From Ustulina deusta (taxonomy: Eukaryota > Ascomycota > Sordariomycetes > Xylariales > Xylariaceae), in the NCBI GenBank assembly GCA_023159155.1, contig JAJNNX010000010.1:744001-808000 (forward strand): a stretch of DNA of 64,000 nucleotides, written 5' to 3'. The notes under the pieces were generated by a model. It was given only the letters and a program-made list of their open reading frames with translations, ran no database searches and was not told where the DNA came from. Below, one piece after another: positions 23,091 to 33,601 of the stretch. How positions within the stretch are numbered: the first letter of the stretch is position 1; every line of letters starts with the position of its first letter. Made by a program: the position numbers and the translations under genes.

Positions 23091-26000
23091 ACGCTCGCGT
23101 TTTGCTGATCCCGGCCCAGAAGCTTGTTCCGAGCCAGTCAGCCGTGCAACCGACGACAAGGACAGCAAAGAGCAGAATAGAGTCGGGTTCGCGATATTAG
23201 AGTTAGCGGCTGGTCAGCGGTGTTCGAATGAAAACATCCACACAATCGCCAGCGTGAGTCAACTCGTCTTGAGAAGCTTGAAGCTTAAACGGATCAACCC
23301 TACGTCCTACCCGTCGCATTCGCAAGGGGAGGGGGAAGTCGATACTTCGGGAGTTGGATTGCTTTCATAAGCATTCGGGCGAAAACTCAAGCGGATATGG
23401 CGAGCACGAGGGTATGCCGAGTTGTGTGGGATAGAAATAAAGACAAGGTAAAGGCTGGGGTTTTGACGGAAGAGGTAGAGGTAGAAGTGGATAGGCCGCC
23501 TATTGCAGAACGAGCGAGGAAAGGTGGGCCGCGTCAAGGGAAGAAACTGCCCTTGGGGCGAGAACCTACCTGCAGCGCCTGTAACAGTAGTGCAGTAGAT
23601 AGGTACACATAGGTACCTAGCGTAATGTATTAGTCCACCTGCCAGTCTAGTGTACACTAGACGCTACGCTATGATTATTTAAGTTTACCTATGTACTTGC
23701 AGTAGGTATCTGGCAGTTACCTATTGGCACTGTCTACATATAGACTTATAGCCCGCTGAGAGCTGAGAGGCTGACTGCTGAGGGAATTCATGTACCGTAT
23801 TCCGATAAAAGGCTGTCGCTGGTTGTATTGCGTGCCTTACCAGGTGGTATGAAGTGGTGCAGCCTAACTCAATGTATCCATAGGGTACCCACCCAAGGTG
23901 CAGTCGCATACCTAAACATGTAGCTCACAGGAACAGCGCAATCAACCTAGGTACCTAATCTTTACTTCAAGCCTGAGCGAAGCAAGCCAGAAGGCATGGA
24001 ACCACATGCCTCCCAGTCGCATCAATTTCGGCTTGTTACCTACAACAACATTGTCACTTATTTGTTCCGATTCTCAACCGCCTATTGTTCACAGGCGTTG
24101 CAAAGACGGCATAATCCGGCCACATATATGCAGGTAGCCATATAGACCAAGTATGTTACTCTATAACAAACAAGGAGTAAGCCAGGAGTATTGTGAAGAC
24201 ACACTGGCGTAGTACAGGTGCTGTTCTAAATATAAGTAGGTACGTACTTTGTACTACATAGTATCAAACATTCAAAGTTATCAAGGTAGCAACAATACAT
24301 ATGTAGGTATTCTGTAGCAGGATTGCATACCTAACCTACCTAACTGAGCGGAAGTATGGGGTCGGTACCTACCTACGTCAGGTCAGCATGAACTGAAGCC
24401 TGGTATATAGTTTACTGCCCGGTGCTACAGTAGGAGATCCCATACCTATAGTACGGTATAGTAGGCACCTTACTCCTTCATGATGCATTGGTAAGTAGAG
24501 ATCCGATATAATGCAGGTACCTACCAACTTCAATGCGATAATTCACCTATACTAGTATCCACTCGAGCCAAAATTAAACTGCATACCTATATAGATCTCT
24601 GGCAATGCTGAAATGTAGTGCCTAGCATAACCACCATGACCGCCGAGAGAATAAACTAACGAGGAAATACCGTGCATGGAGTTTAGGGAGCATGTTGACG
24701 GCAGACGAGCCTTGCCTATTATGGGGTACGGACTGATTACAGTGCTGGATTATTGGGTCCACTCCCCTGCTTCAGCTTCGTCTTGGCCCCGGTCGACAAC
24801 TTCCCAAGTCACAACAGAGGTCACAGTTATCTGTCGTCTGACGATAAGCTCCTCTTCATACTCCCCAGGTTGGTAATCTCAGCAGAGAAGCACGCCAACG
24901 AACTCGTCTCAAGGTAGGCGAAAACAAGTTCTGAGCCTCGACAGCCTGGTAATATCGTCTTTAGAATTGTCGTCAATACTAGAAAGTATCTGCTTCGTCA
25001 CGAGTTCAAAGTTAGGGGCTCTCCGATAAATCGGGACTGGTCAGCGGCAAGGCAAAGAACTTTCGAGGCCTGTTCATTGTCTCTCCACATCGTGGAAACT
25101 CTCACGTACGTATCAATCGCCAATGCCAAACGGTGTCATTTTCTTGCAGGCGACAAGCACGCTAGACAAAAAGCGCACGCGATGCTACACATGTACTTGC
25201 GATATCACCGCACGCTCCGGTATCATCAATACACTGTCCCTAGAGCAAGGTGACATTCTTCGGCCTGCATTGTGACTATTTGTGACAGCCAAGCCGCCCG
25301 GTCGGTTACCCCTCCTTACTGCCCTCCTGGTAGCAGGTATACGCCATAGTCAGCCCCAAATTGGCATGATCCTTCCCGGACTCATCCAGGCTCAGAGTTC
25401 TCAAGTCAACCGGACGGCCTCTCTCAGGAACTATGGAAGGAGTTCCTGGTTTGGCACTGAATCTCGGTCAGAAATCTATCCTCACACACCTCTTTCTCTC
25501 ATGGCTTATAAGGGTCTCCCTTAGCAGCTGACATGGCACACCCAGACACATGGCTCGGGGTACCTATGGGTACCTATATAGCACATGCTATACTGTGATT
25601 CTTAACTATAAGCACTGTGTGTGATTGGCTGCTATTTATTTAGCACAACTGACGAAATACCTCTTCTAGTACCTATTGAATGCCTCTACGCTATGGAGTC
25701 AGCAGAGTCATGCAACACCTCATCCCCGCAAACGCCAATCTCATTCGACCGGCGTACTCGACAGAGTCTTCTGTTTGATCCTGTTGTTGCCTTGTATGTT
25801 AAGGTACTGGCCCGTAGTAGCAAGGCGAGCCGAGTTGACAGTGTCCCAGCACTTCCACAAGTCCCTGCTTGACTATTTGGGGGCCTGATGACTGATCATG
25901 GCTGATAAAGCGAGCAGTAGAACAACGCTGATTCGTCAGGAACTACCCCCAAAACAATCAACCAATCCAAGTTAAGGCCGACTTCAGTAAGTCGATGCAT

Positions 26001-26248
26001 GCATGTTTCATGACCAACAACCTCGCCCATCTCGCCCCATTCTCGCCAAAAGCAGTCTTTGCAATGCAACGTCAACACACCATCTTCCAGGTTCTCACAT
26101 CTCGGCTCGAAACGCTAAGCAGAAAACGGCAAAGTGCGCTCGATGGCCCTGTGGGTCTCGGCATTTGGGCGGTTGCAAAATTCAAGCTTTTGACACTTGA
26201 TGAATGTGTCAATTTCGGACTGTTCCCCTCACTGGGGTGAGAAGAAGG

Positions 26249-26263
26249 AAAAAAAAAAAAAAA
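26249..26263. repeat. A15 homopolymer
   Basis: Fifteen consecutive A, with a T12 run 110 bases downstream (26374-26385). Opposed A and T runs can form a weak stem; no retroposed gene is recognisable between them. Confidence 0.6.
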
Positions 26264-27026
26264 GTGAAATGCGCCGAAAGCGGGAGCCGACAAGAAAGGC
26301 CAGAGGAAATCGATCAAGGACAGCCGATCCGTGTAAGGTCGTACCCGCTCAAGATCCGAAATGTTACCACCAGTTTTTTTTTTTTCTCCTTTGGAGGTGG
26401 GTTTAATATCATGTGAAGATACCTATACCAAGGTATAACAACTTACCTATCATCCTACCTTACATGTAGGTACTTACACGCTCTTAGCGAAGAACACGTG
26501 AGCAGCGGTTATGAAACCTCTTATAGTATCTAAGCCGGTTTATAATGGGTATAGAGCCTGGCTTGTCGCGCGCTCACCGCTAGGAACCCTGAATGGTACC
26601 ACCTGTACATTGTAATGACGGTGGCGTTGTCGGTGCGAATGTTCCCTTCCACTCAGCATGTATTGCGGCATTTACCGTTGAACACCGCAACCAAAGAGAT
26701 CCGTTTCGCGGTAGAATGCTGCAAGTGATGCTTACACGATAGGTAATGCGGGAGATAGGTCATATTGTGTCATTCAGACACACCGTTCCTACCAATCACA
26801 CCCAGGTACTACTGGATATATCAACTTTGAACCCCTCAGCAGCACGTTGAATGTTGCTCTTGCCGACCCCTCAATTGTTTGCGCAGTACACTACATGAGT
26901 CTCGTTCATCCGATAGCCGCAGACGGGACCGCCATTGAGGATATTAGACAGCCAGTGAGCTACCTAGGAGAATGCCGCGTACCGTACGACATCAACCACA
27001 TGATACGACTACAGACGGCATGAGAC

Positions 27027-27054
27027 TATGTATGTATGTATGTATGTATGTATG
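27027..27054. repeat. (TATG)7 microsatellite
   Basis: Seven perfect tandem copies of TATG. Confidence 0.9.
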
Positions 27055-27133
27055 TCCTATACATGTAAGCCCAGAGTAAGAGACAGCCCAGGGCGCGAAA
27101 CACACTAGGTACCGCAGCGCGGCAGCCCGTTTT

Positions 27134-27562
27134 TTAGAGAGGCTGTTAGGGACCCCCTAAAGAGATATTTTGCACTAAGTAGTTGATGGAAGATGGTCTT
27201 AGGGAATGTTTTTTTATTCAAGCAATATATTCTAGGCATCATAGAATAACGGCGATTCTTTTACAAATAACTATATGTTTGAATAGTTTTCTAAACATCT
27301 CTTTTTTTTTCTTGGAATCTTTCCGGTCGCAATTCCTTCTCCAGTTTTAGTTATCTTACCTACCATCACCTTTTGAAAACGTCATTGGTTGTTGATGCGA
27401 CTTACCTGGAAACCTAACATGAACACCAGAATTGAACACTCTACCAAATATCGTCTTAAATTTAAAAAATAAAATAAAATAAAATAAAATAAAACCTTGG
27501 CGCGCTCTAGTACGCCCACCAATAGCGGCGGCTACCACAACCTCTCATCGAAACCTCTCTAA
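27134..27562. mobile_element. possible MITE-like element, 429 bp
   Basis: TTAGAGAGG at 27134-27142 is mirrored by CCTCTCTAA at 27554-27562. Both ends carry TA at the outer edge, as a TA target duplication of a Tc1/mariner-type element would. The interior is AT-rich, non-coding and contains an (AAAAT)5 tract. The inverted match is only 9 bases, so chance is a real alternative. Confidence 0.25.
27466..27494. repeat. (AAAAT)5 microsatellite
   Basis: Five tandem AAAAT units followed by AAAA, inside the possible inverted-repeat element. Confidence 0.85.
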
Positions 27563-27961
27563 CAGGGAAGTAGATCTCCCGACCAGGACCAGCGGCTCGA
27601 ACTGAGTGAGCAACGGGACTTTTCTTGACTTACGTAGGTATTAGCGATGGACTGGCTGGGGGGAAGCTGACCCAAGTGCTCCGGCGACAAGACGCGCCTG
27701 CATATCCGGGCATGTGGAGATTACCTAGCATTACCGTGATCGGTGTGCGCCTTGGCCCAATGTCAAAGGGGATGCGGGTGCTTGGGTGGTGGCTCTGTCA
27801 TGCAGCGAATCTGAGTGCATTTTGCGGGGAAATGCCGCGCGCGCGCGCACACACACGACAACGCATGCATGCGCACCAATCTGTCTATCTATCTAGAATG
27901 TGATGGTACCTACTCTGTGTCGATGCGCGACTCGGGATACTCGATCTGTGGGATGGGGGAA

Positions 27962-27981
27962 GGGGGGGACAGGGGGGGGGG
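27962..27981 (+). repeat. paired G-tracts G7 and G10
   Basis: Seven G (27962-27968) and ten G (27972-27981) separated by ACA. G-quadruplex formation is possible. Confidence 0.7.
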
Positions 27982-28176
27982 CATCCATGCTATATTGCCG
28001 GGTTATCGATCGGAGCTGGGTCGGTCGGTTCATCGACTAAAAGTTTCAGAGTTATTAATGCCGACCGAATGACATTACCTCTGCTGCACGAAATACCGGT
28101 ATCTATGATCGCAATCGCCATGCTCTACCGTCATGTATAGTATATATCTCGCCCACTCCCTTGTGCTATATTTTCA

Positions 28177-28208
28177 AGGAGGAGGAGGAGGAGGAGGAGG
28201 GGGGGGGG
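28177..28208 (+). repeat. (AGG)8 followed by G8
   Basis: Eight AGG units run straight into eight G. A purine-only strand of 32 bases with quadruplex or triplex potential. Confidence 0.85.
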
Positions 28209-29203
28209 TTGCGCAAGTCCACCGTCACCCCTCAGACGGCAGTCATTTAAAGAAGTATTTTTTTTGAAGATCATCGTCCATCTATTTACTGTTTCATCCC
28301 GACAGTCACGCGACTCTTAATGCTTTGTCCATATAGACTAGGTAGTATATTAGTGAGTACCAAGTAATCGTCCTAGTCAGCCTCGGTAAAAAGTGTAGTT
28401 GTTTCGGTATAAGTTGCAATTCTGATCATATTCGCCATGTTATGTCACGATGTACTGGATGCCGAAAAAAAAACAAAGAAATAATGATAGTCGTTGAAAA
28501 AAAGGTGGAAACGGTATGGCGCTCGGAAATGATACCTTGGGTCGGCAATTATGTAATAGCCGTTCCAACCGAGCTCAAATTCACTAGGTAGTAGATCTCC
28601 TCCATGTTTAGTTGAACTACCATACCTAGGTGGGTAGAACAATCATAGGTACATCTGCCATCCACCCCCCCCTCAGAGGTAGAAGTGAGATGCCCAATTA
28701 TAACAAGTACTTTTTCATATGACTCACTAAGTAGCTCCCGAGCGGACAATCCTGCCACCCACTGATTTGCGACAGAAGTGAAGTCCGACGTTGGTGACCG
28801 GGAAAGAGAGAAGAGGGAGGAGGAATGTAGCAAGCACCCTCTCTCGCAGATGTCTGAGACAACACCTGCGGGACGAAGATTCGTTGTTCTCTGACGGAGC
28901 GGTATGAATACACCCTCGGGACGAGCTTATTGGTCGTTCGTGAACTCAACAAACTGGAATTGCATTATCATGTTTCCCACTAGAGTATTCATTCAACTCT
29001 AAGCAAGCCCCCCTTGCCTCGCCTAGAATTATCTATGTAATATCGGTCTTTCTACGATGGCCTTTGCTAGCTTGATGGATATCCTATACCATGGCGCTGT
29101 AGCAAATATATCTATCCTCCAGCTCATCTATAATTCTCGCTAGACAAATGCTCTCCTAAATGTTGTCTTTTGTTCAAATTCGAAATCTTGTTTTGTCTCA
29201 CAT

Positions 29204-30639
29204 TCACCTCCTCGCAGCGCCCAAGTCCTCGACGGCGTCCTTACGATCCCACGTCTCCTTCTCCAAGCATTCCACCTCTTTCAGCAAGCCCCAGATTCTT
29301 TCTCTAGCCCAACCCGCCCGTTCCTCTTGCCTTCGCCATGTGTCCCGAAGAACATCAAGCATGAAGTCAGGGAGCACCGTCTTCTTTGCTTCTCGGTAGT
29401 CGTATATGGCTATGTCCTCGAAAGTGCGCGCCGCGACGCGGCGGTGTCGGTGCGAGAGGATAACACAGTCGAGGATTAATGATGTGCTATCCAAATTCAG
29501 GTGTTAGAAATTAGTGCCAAGGTTTATACTTTGACTCATTCCTGGGAGTGTCGGGAGCGAGTGGCAACAAAAACTTTTGCTCAAATGGGAAATAAAAGGA
29601 TTCAGGAATGCGTACTGAGTCTCCTCTGGACATATCCGCAGCTTATGGTATGCGGATATAGTGTCTGGGGTCGTCATTGGCTAATGGAGGATTGCGTGCC
29701 ATGTTAGCTAGAAATTCTGCAATATTTATGTCTTCACATGACGATCTAGTCTTGTGCGAAGACATCAATGCCTAATGTTGAAGCTAGTATATAGAGTAGT
29801 GTGTTTGAAACAGCATATGCCATCAAGGATGTACCCACAAACTTGTAATCAGCCGTGATGGACTTCATTATCAAACCAATGCTCTTCGGCTGCATTAGAT
29901 CTTTCCATGCCTCTCTGTGTTTTGAATCCTCTACCGCGAAGTGTAGAATCCACTTTACACGTGCGGACTCGGCATATCGTATGTAGTTGGCATTGTTGAC
30001 GTGACCCTGGTATATGCGCTCTTTTGTCAGCTACTGCATAAATGTTTCCCTTCCCTCCAAAACATCTCCTTCACCTCACGTCTTTGCCCAGACTGATATC
30101 GTCTCACGGACTATCTAGGGATAGGTATTTCTTCCACACCCTGCGAGACGCTATTAGCCCGGGCGAGCACCGGAGGCGTAATTCCTCTACCCGCCCAGCA
30201 AATATGTACGCAGACTGTACCTCCCGGCATCAGGAGGTAAGGAAGTAGCTGGACCTACAAAACTATCCATCTCCCCCCACACGACCTGCTGGTCCTCAAG
30301 TCCCCCCCGGCCCCCAGTGAGGAAGCCCTCACTTCCAGCGCTTAGAGCACGCCATTCCCTCACCAGTATACCGAGGACCTTGGCTGCTCGTCGGACTTGC
30401 GCTGGGTCACAGCCGAAGTTTATGCACTTCCCGATCCTTGCGCGTACGTCCGACACCCATCGATTCGGCGGTAAAGGCCAGGCATTGTGTAGCTCTTGTT
30501 CGGGAGCAGCGGGTACGGTTGCTTTGGTTACGAAGGAAGCTTGTATAAGTGGTGCGCGGAAGTACAAAGCCGGTATCGTCGGTCGGGGCCGAAGAACGCA
30601 GAAACGCTCTGCGACTTTTACGTGAGGTCGGGGAGGCAT
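29204..30639 (-). CDS. 4HBT/hot-dog thioesterase-like protein, probably mitochondrial
   Basis: Exons 30639-30259, 30006-29839, 29680-29616 and 29486-29204 give 298 residues. The introns (252, 158 and 129 bp) are long for this window, but every join restores family sequence: WGEMDSFGHVNNANYIRYAE, then GLIMKSITADYKFPMTTP, SAYHKLRICPEET, LILDCVILSHRHRRVAART and TWDRKDAVEDLGAARR. This is the fungal thioesterase-superfamily protein related to THEM6-type hot-dog proteins, which hydrolyse acyl-CoA thioesters. The first 40 residues are rich in Arg/Lys with a single acidic residue, suggesting a mitochondrial presequence. It is divergent from the LYRM5 gene 489 bases away. The substrate is unknown. Confidence 0.82.
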
Positions 30640-30867
30640 TTCGGTTTGCCGTAGGGAGCCCCCTGGTGTAAGTCCTTCTAGCTATTCAATTGGGCTTTCT
30701 TTCTAGCACGCTTCATGCTTTCGAGGGCTCTAGATATATAATGATAGGATGTTGACGGAAGGGCGGGTGGAAGGGGGATAGATTAGATAAGCCTGTCTTG
30801 GAGCCGAGGAGCTTGGAGGGGTTGAAAGCTGCTCCCTCGGGTCTGGGGTAGGTACCTGAATGAGAGA

Positions 30868-30888
30868 ACCTACCTAGGTACCTACCTA
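30868..30888. repeat. ACCTACCTAGGTACCT palindromic motif copy
   Basis: One of many copies of a short palindrome-like motif in the intergenic DNA, here in the thioesterase/LYRM5 divergent promoter. Other clear copies lie near 23945, 24365, 59128 and 62475. Confidence 0.6.
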
Positions 30889-31128
30889 TTTCAGATAGCT
30901 CGAGCCTGGGCGACTGGGGCCGGGGCGCTAAATACGGCCTTTAATGGCGTCACATCGTGAACAGCGGGTTTCCTATTCCGTAGGGTTCAACTTCACCTTC
31001 AACTTCACCTTCACCTTACCTTACCTACCTACATCATCAACCACAACCTCCCACCTCCTCGGATACCCACCTTCAAACAATAAACAACCCGCTAGGGTCG
31101 ATGTGACCTACAATATAAATAACATATA

Positions 31129-32063
31129 ATGTCGGCCCCAAATCCAGAATTAAGGCGTCAAGTCATCGCCATTTACAAAGGTGTGTTTGTCCCTCCATGG
31201 CACGCGCAGTCAATACAAAACATACATATACTACTATCCACCAACTGCCCTGTGATGTAACACTATTGCTCAAATACTCGCTTGATCTTCATGAGATATA
31301 TCCTCCGTAGTCTCGAAACTCATATATGCACAGAGCTTCTCCACCTAGGCAAAGAATACCCGTTAGGATTCTCGTATTTTCGACCCCGACTACACCGCGC
31401 ATTCATAGCGAATGCGCAGATCCGGAGCGAGGAAGATATCCGGAAGGGGATAGAACGAGCTACATTCGTGAAGAAAGGTATATGTCCCTAATGCTCGCCC
31501 ACCTATTTCCTATTGTCTCAAGCCTCTTCGTGTATTCGTGTTTGATCTCGAAGCTTACACATCTACCAAAAGAAATCGAAGCGCTGTAAGTCGACTGAGC
31601 TCTCACACACTTTCTCTCCTCTCCCTTGTCAAACCTGTTCGCTCACTCTCCTTCGTATAACATCCGCGCCATTTTAGGTCTTTATTCAAATGAATATTAT
31701 TTCCTCTAGCTGTGATTTCTACTGTCTATGGCGAACCTCTCGTAACCCAAATTTTCTAAGCTTATTCCAGCACACATTTCCCGAGTAGAACGAATATACG
31801 CATTGGCACATCTACACCCCAAAAAACAAATCCCCGAATAAATATGCAGTCCTTCAAACCTCCAGTTTCGATGCCTTAGGGTGGAACAGGCGCACGGTCC
31901 CCTACAGGACATTATGCTTAAGAGCGGCATCGCTCCCCTTTCCATTTCCCCTCGCACTTGGAGATGTCAAACTTGTCGAAAAGGGTGTGCTGACAACAAA
32001 ACGCTATGCAGATACTATCTCAAAAGGTATCGGACGCTGAGGAAAAGATACGACGGCGCGTAG
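31129..32063 (+). CDS. lyrm5: LYR-motif protein of the LYRM5/ETFRF1 family
   Basis: Four exons, 31129-31180, 31334-31477, 31573-31585 and 32012-32063, give 86 residues. The third exon is only 13 bases and the last intron is 426 bases, so gene finders would easily miss it. The joined protein reads [48 protein letters not shown] and [14 protein letters not shown], a full-length match to complex-1-LYR proteins of the LYRM5 type. Human LYRM5/ETFRF1 acts in the mitochondrial matrix on electron-transfer flavoprotein. The basic C-terminus is typical. The gene is divergent from a probable mitochondrial thioesterase. Confidence 0.9.
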
Positions 32064-32272
32064 CAAAGGAACAAGAAGAAGGAGAAAGTCTAAAATCGAG
32101 GTGCTAGTCGGGGTGGTGAAGGATGTAGGAGCTGGCCGTATCGAATATTGTTGAATATGTTTGCACTTTAGAGAACCTGGAGGTATTATGCTGAGGGCTT
32201 CAAGGAGAATTTCGCCTTGTATAAGTTAGGTGGATGGAGTGTTGCTCGTCGTCGTCGTCGCCTTCGTCAATA

Positions 32273-33601
32273 TCACGATTTGCTATGCCTCTTCCGGGAA
32301 GTCCAGACTCCCACTTCTAGGCATTCGCCCCAGCTCGTGCCACCGTCTCGTAAAAGATCATTTGTCATTTTGCCAGCCCAAGTGTCCCATTCTTCCTGGC
32401 TTTTGCCGCTCACTTCCCGCAGCAGCGGTTCGAGGGAGAGGATGAAGCTGACCGTCGTCTCGAGCGCCGTCCTCCGTAAAGCAGATTGTGCTGGCGTTAT
32501 CGGACTTTCGGTTTTCCAATCTTGGTCCCTGAGCTTGCCCTTCTGCGAATCGATATAGCTCTTCCCGTCCTTTGTTACAACGCCGCCAACACCTTCACGC
32601 TCCCATCGAATTTCGCTAAGCGGCACTGCGAGTCGTTTTGATTGGACATCCGTCAGCGACTCGGCTTCCTGTAATAGATAGGCTCCAATGAGGGTACAAG
32701 GCACGGCAGATAAACCACGTGCCTCCAGCGCCTTGCTCGACCACCCATTGTACTCAACCAGGTAAGCGTTGAGGGGTGCACTTATCGGTGTGTTGGTAGT
32801 CATGACATAGGCGCCCATCCTCTCCGCGTTGTCTTCGTCATCGTCACCGTCGCTTGAGGAGTCATCATCATGTACTTTTGCTCCCGTGTTCTTTGTTGCA
32901 TGCGGACGAAGCATGCGAATAGTAGAATCAGTTTCCCAGTGTTCCAACACTCCACCAGGCTTCAATACACGCAAATACTCCTCCATAATTAGTTGCGAGT
33001 CACGGAAGGAAGTGGCGAATGCCATGTCTTTCACCATGATTAAGTCAAATTCGCCATCAGCAAAAGGGAAAGGTACTTGTCGTATATCATGTTGAACAAA
33101 CCGCCATCGCATCTCCTTGTCAGGCTTCGTATTTGGATCAGCCCCTGATCCGCCTAATGGTACGATGTCAAGACCTGTAAATGAAATATCGGAATGGCCA
33201 TGCTGTGCGAAATATCGATGGCACATCATGCTCCAGAAGCCTGCACCACAGCCGACATCGAGGACACGAGTCGGTGGCTTGCTTGCGAAGGCGGTCGAAA
33301 GGATAGGCCCCCCAAATAATTGGAACATGAGTAGCGTGCGAAGAGACTGGCGGTGCAATTCTGGAAGGTCTATGGGCAGAGGATATGGCAATGTGGACTC
33401 ATTGATGTAGGTGCGGCCATTGCGAACGACGAAAGCCTTTGAATCTTGAAACGGTGTAGTCTGGGCCTTCGAAATAGTCGAAGCGGTATTTGAGGCAGTT
33501 GAGAGGGGGCCACTCCTCTCTGCTGAAGACGACAGCAGATTTTCGTTCGAGGACATTACTCCGGACTGGTTGGTAAACCCACTGCTCCTCGGAGACGGCA
33601 T
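32273..33601 (-). CDS. SAM-dependent methyltransferase, fungal-specific family
   Basis: One exon from the first ATG at 33601 gives 442 residues. The frame is open to 33685, where an acceptor-like CGCTAG stands, so a 5' exon (perhaps 33780-33980, ending before a GTGAGA donor) may add residues. The N-terminus is Ser/Thr-rich. The conserved core includes FVVRNGRTYINESTLPYPLP, then motif I RVLDVGCGAGFWSMM, FTGLDIVPL, WRFVQHDIRQVPFPFADGEF, LRVLKPGGVLEHWETD and GGVVTKDGKSYID. An acidic insert (DDDSSSDGDDDEDN) sits mid-protein. The family is widespread in Pezizomycotina with no known substrate. Confidence 0.82.
   Translation of the reverse strand: MPSPRSSGFTNQSGVMSSNENLLSSSAERSGPLSTASNTASTISKAQTTPFQDSKAFVVRNGRTYINESTLPYPLPIDLPELHRQSLRTLLMFQLFGGPILSTAFASKPPTRVLDVGCGAGFWSMMCHRYFAQHGHSDISFTGLDIVPLGGSGADPNTKPDKEMRWRFVQHDIRQVPFPFADGEFDLIMVKDMAFATSFRDSQLIMEEYLRVLKPGGVLEHWETDSTIRMLRPHATKNTGAKVHDDDSSSDGDDDEDNAERMGAYVMTTNTPISAPLNAYLVEYNGWSSKALEARGLSAVPCTLIGAYLLQEAESLTDVQSKRLAVPLSEIRWEREGVGGVVTKDGKSYIDSQKGKLRDQDWKTESPITPAQSALRRTALETTVSFILSLEPLLREVSGKSQEEWDTWAGKMTNDLLRDGGTSWGECLEVGVWTSRKRHSKS

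Larger units (their letters stand above)
23091..29203. other. 6-kb gene desert with simple repeats
   Basis: No frame carries recognisable protein content. The stretch holds many copies of the short palindrome-like motif built from ACCTACCT/AGGTAGGT, tetranucleotide and pentanucleotide tracts, poly-A and poly-T runs, G-tracts, and a possible 429-bp inverted-repeat element (each listed separately). Confidence 0.6.
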
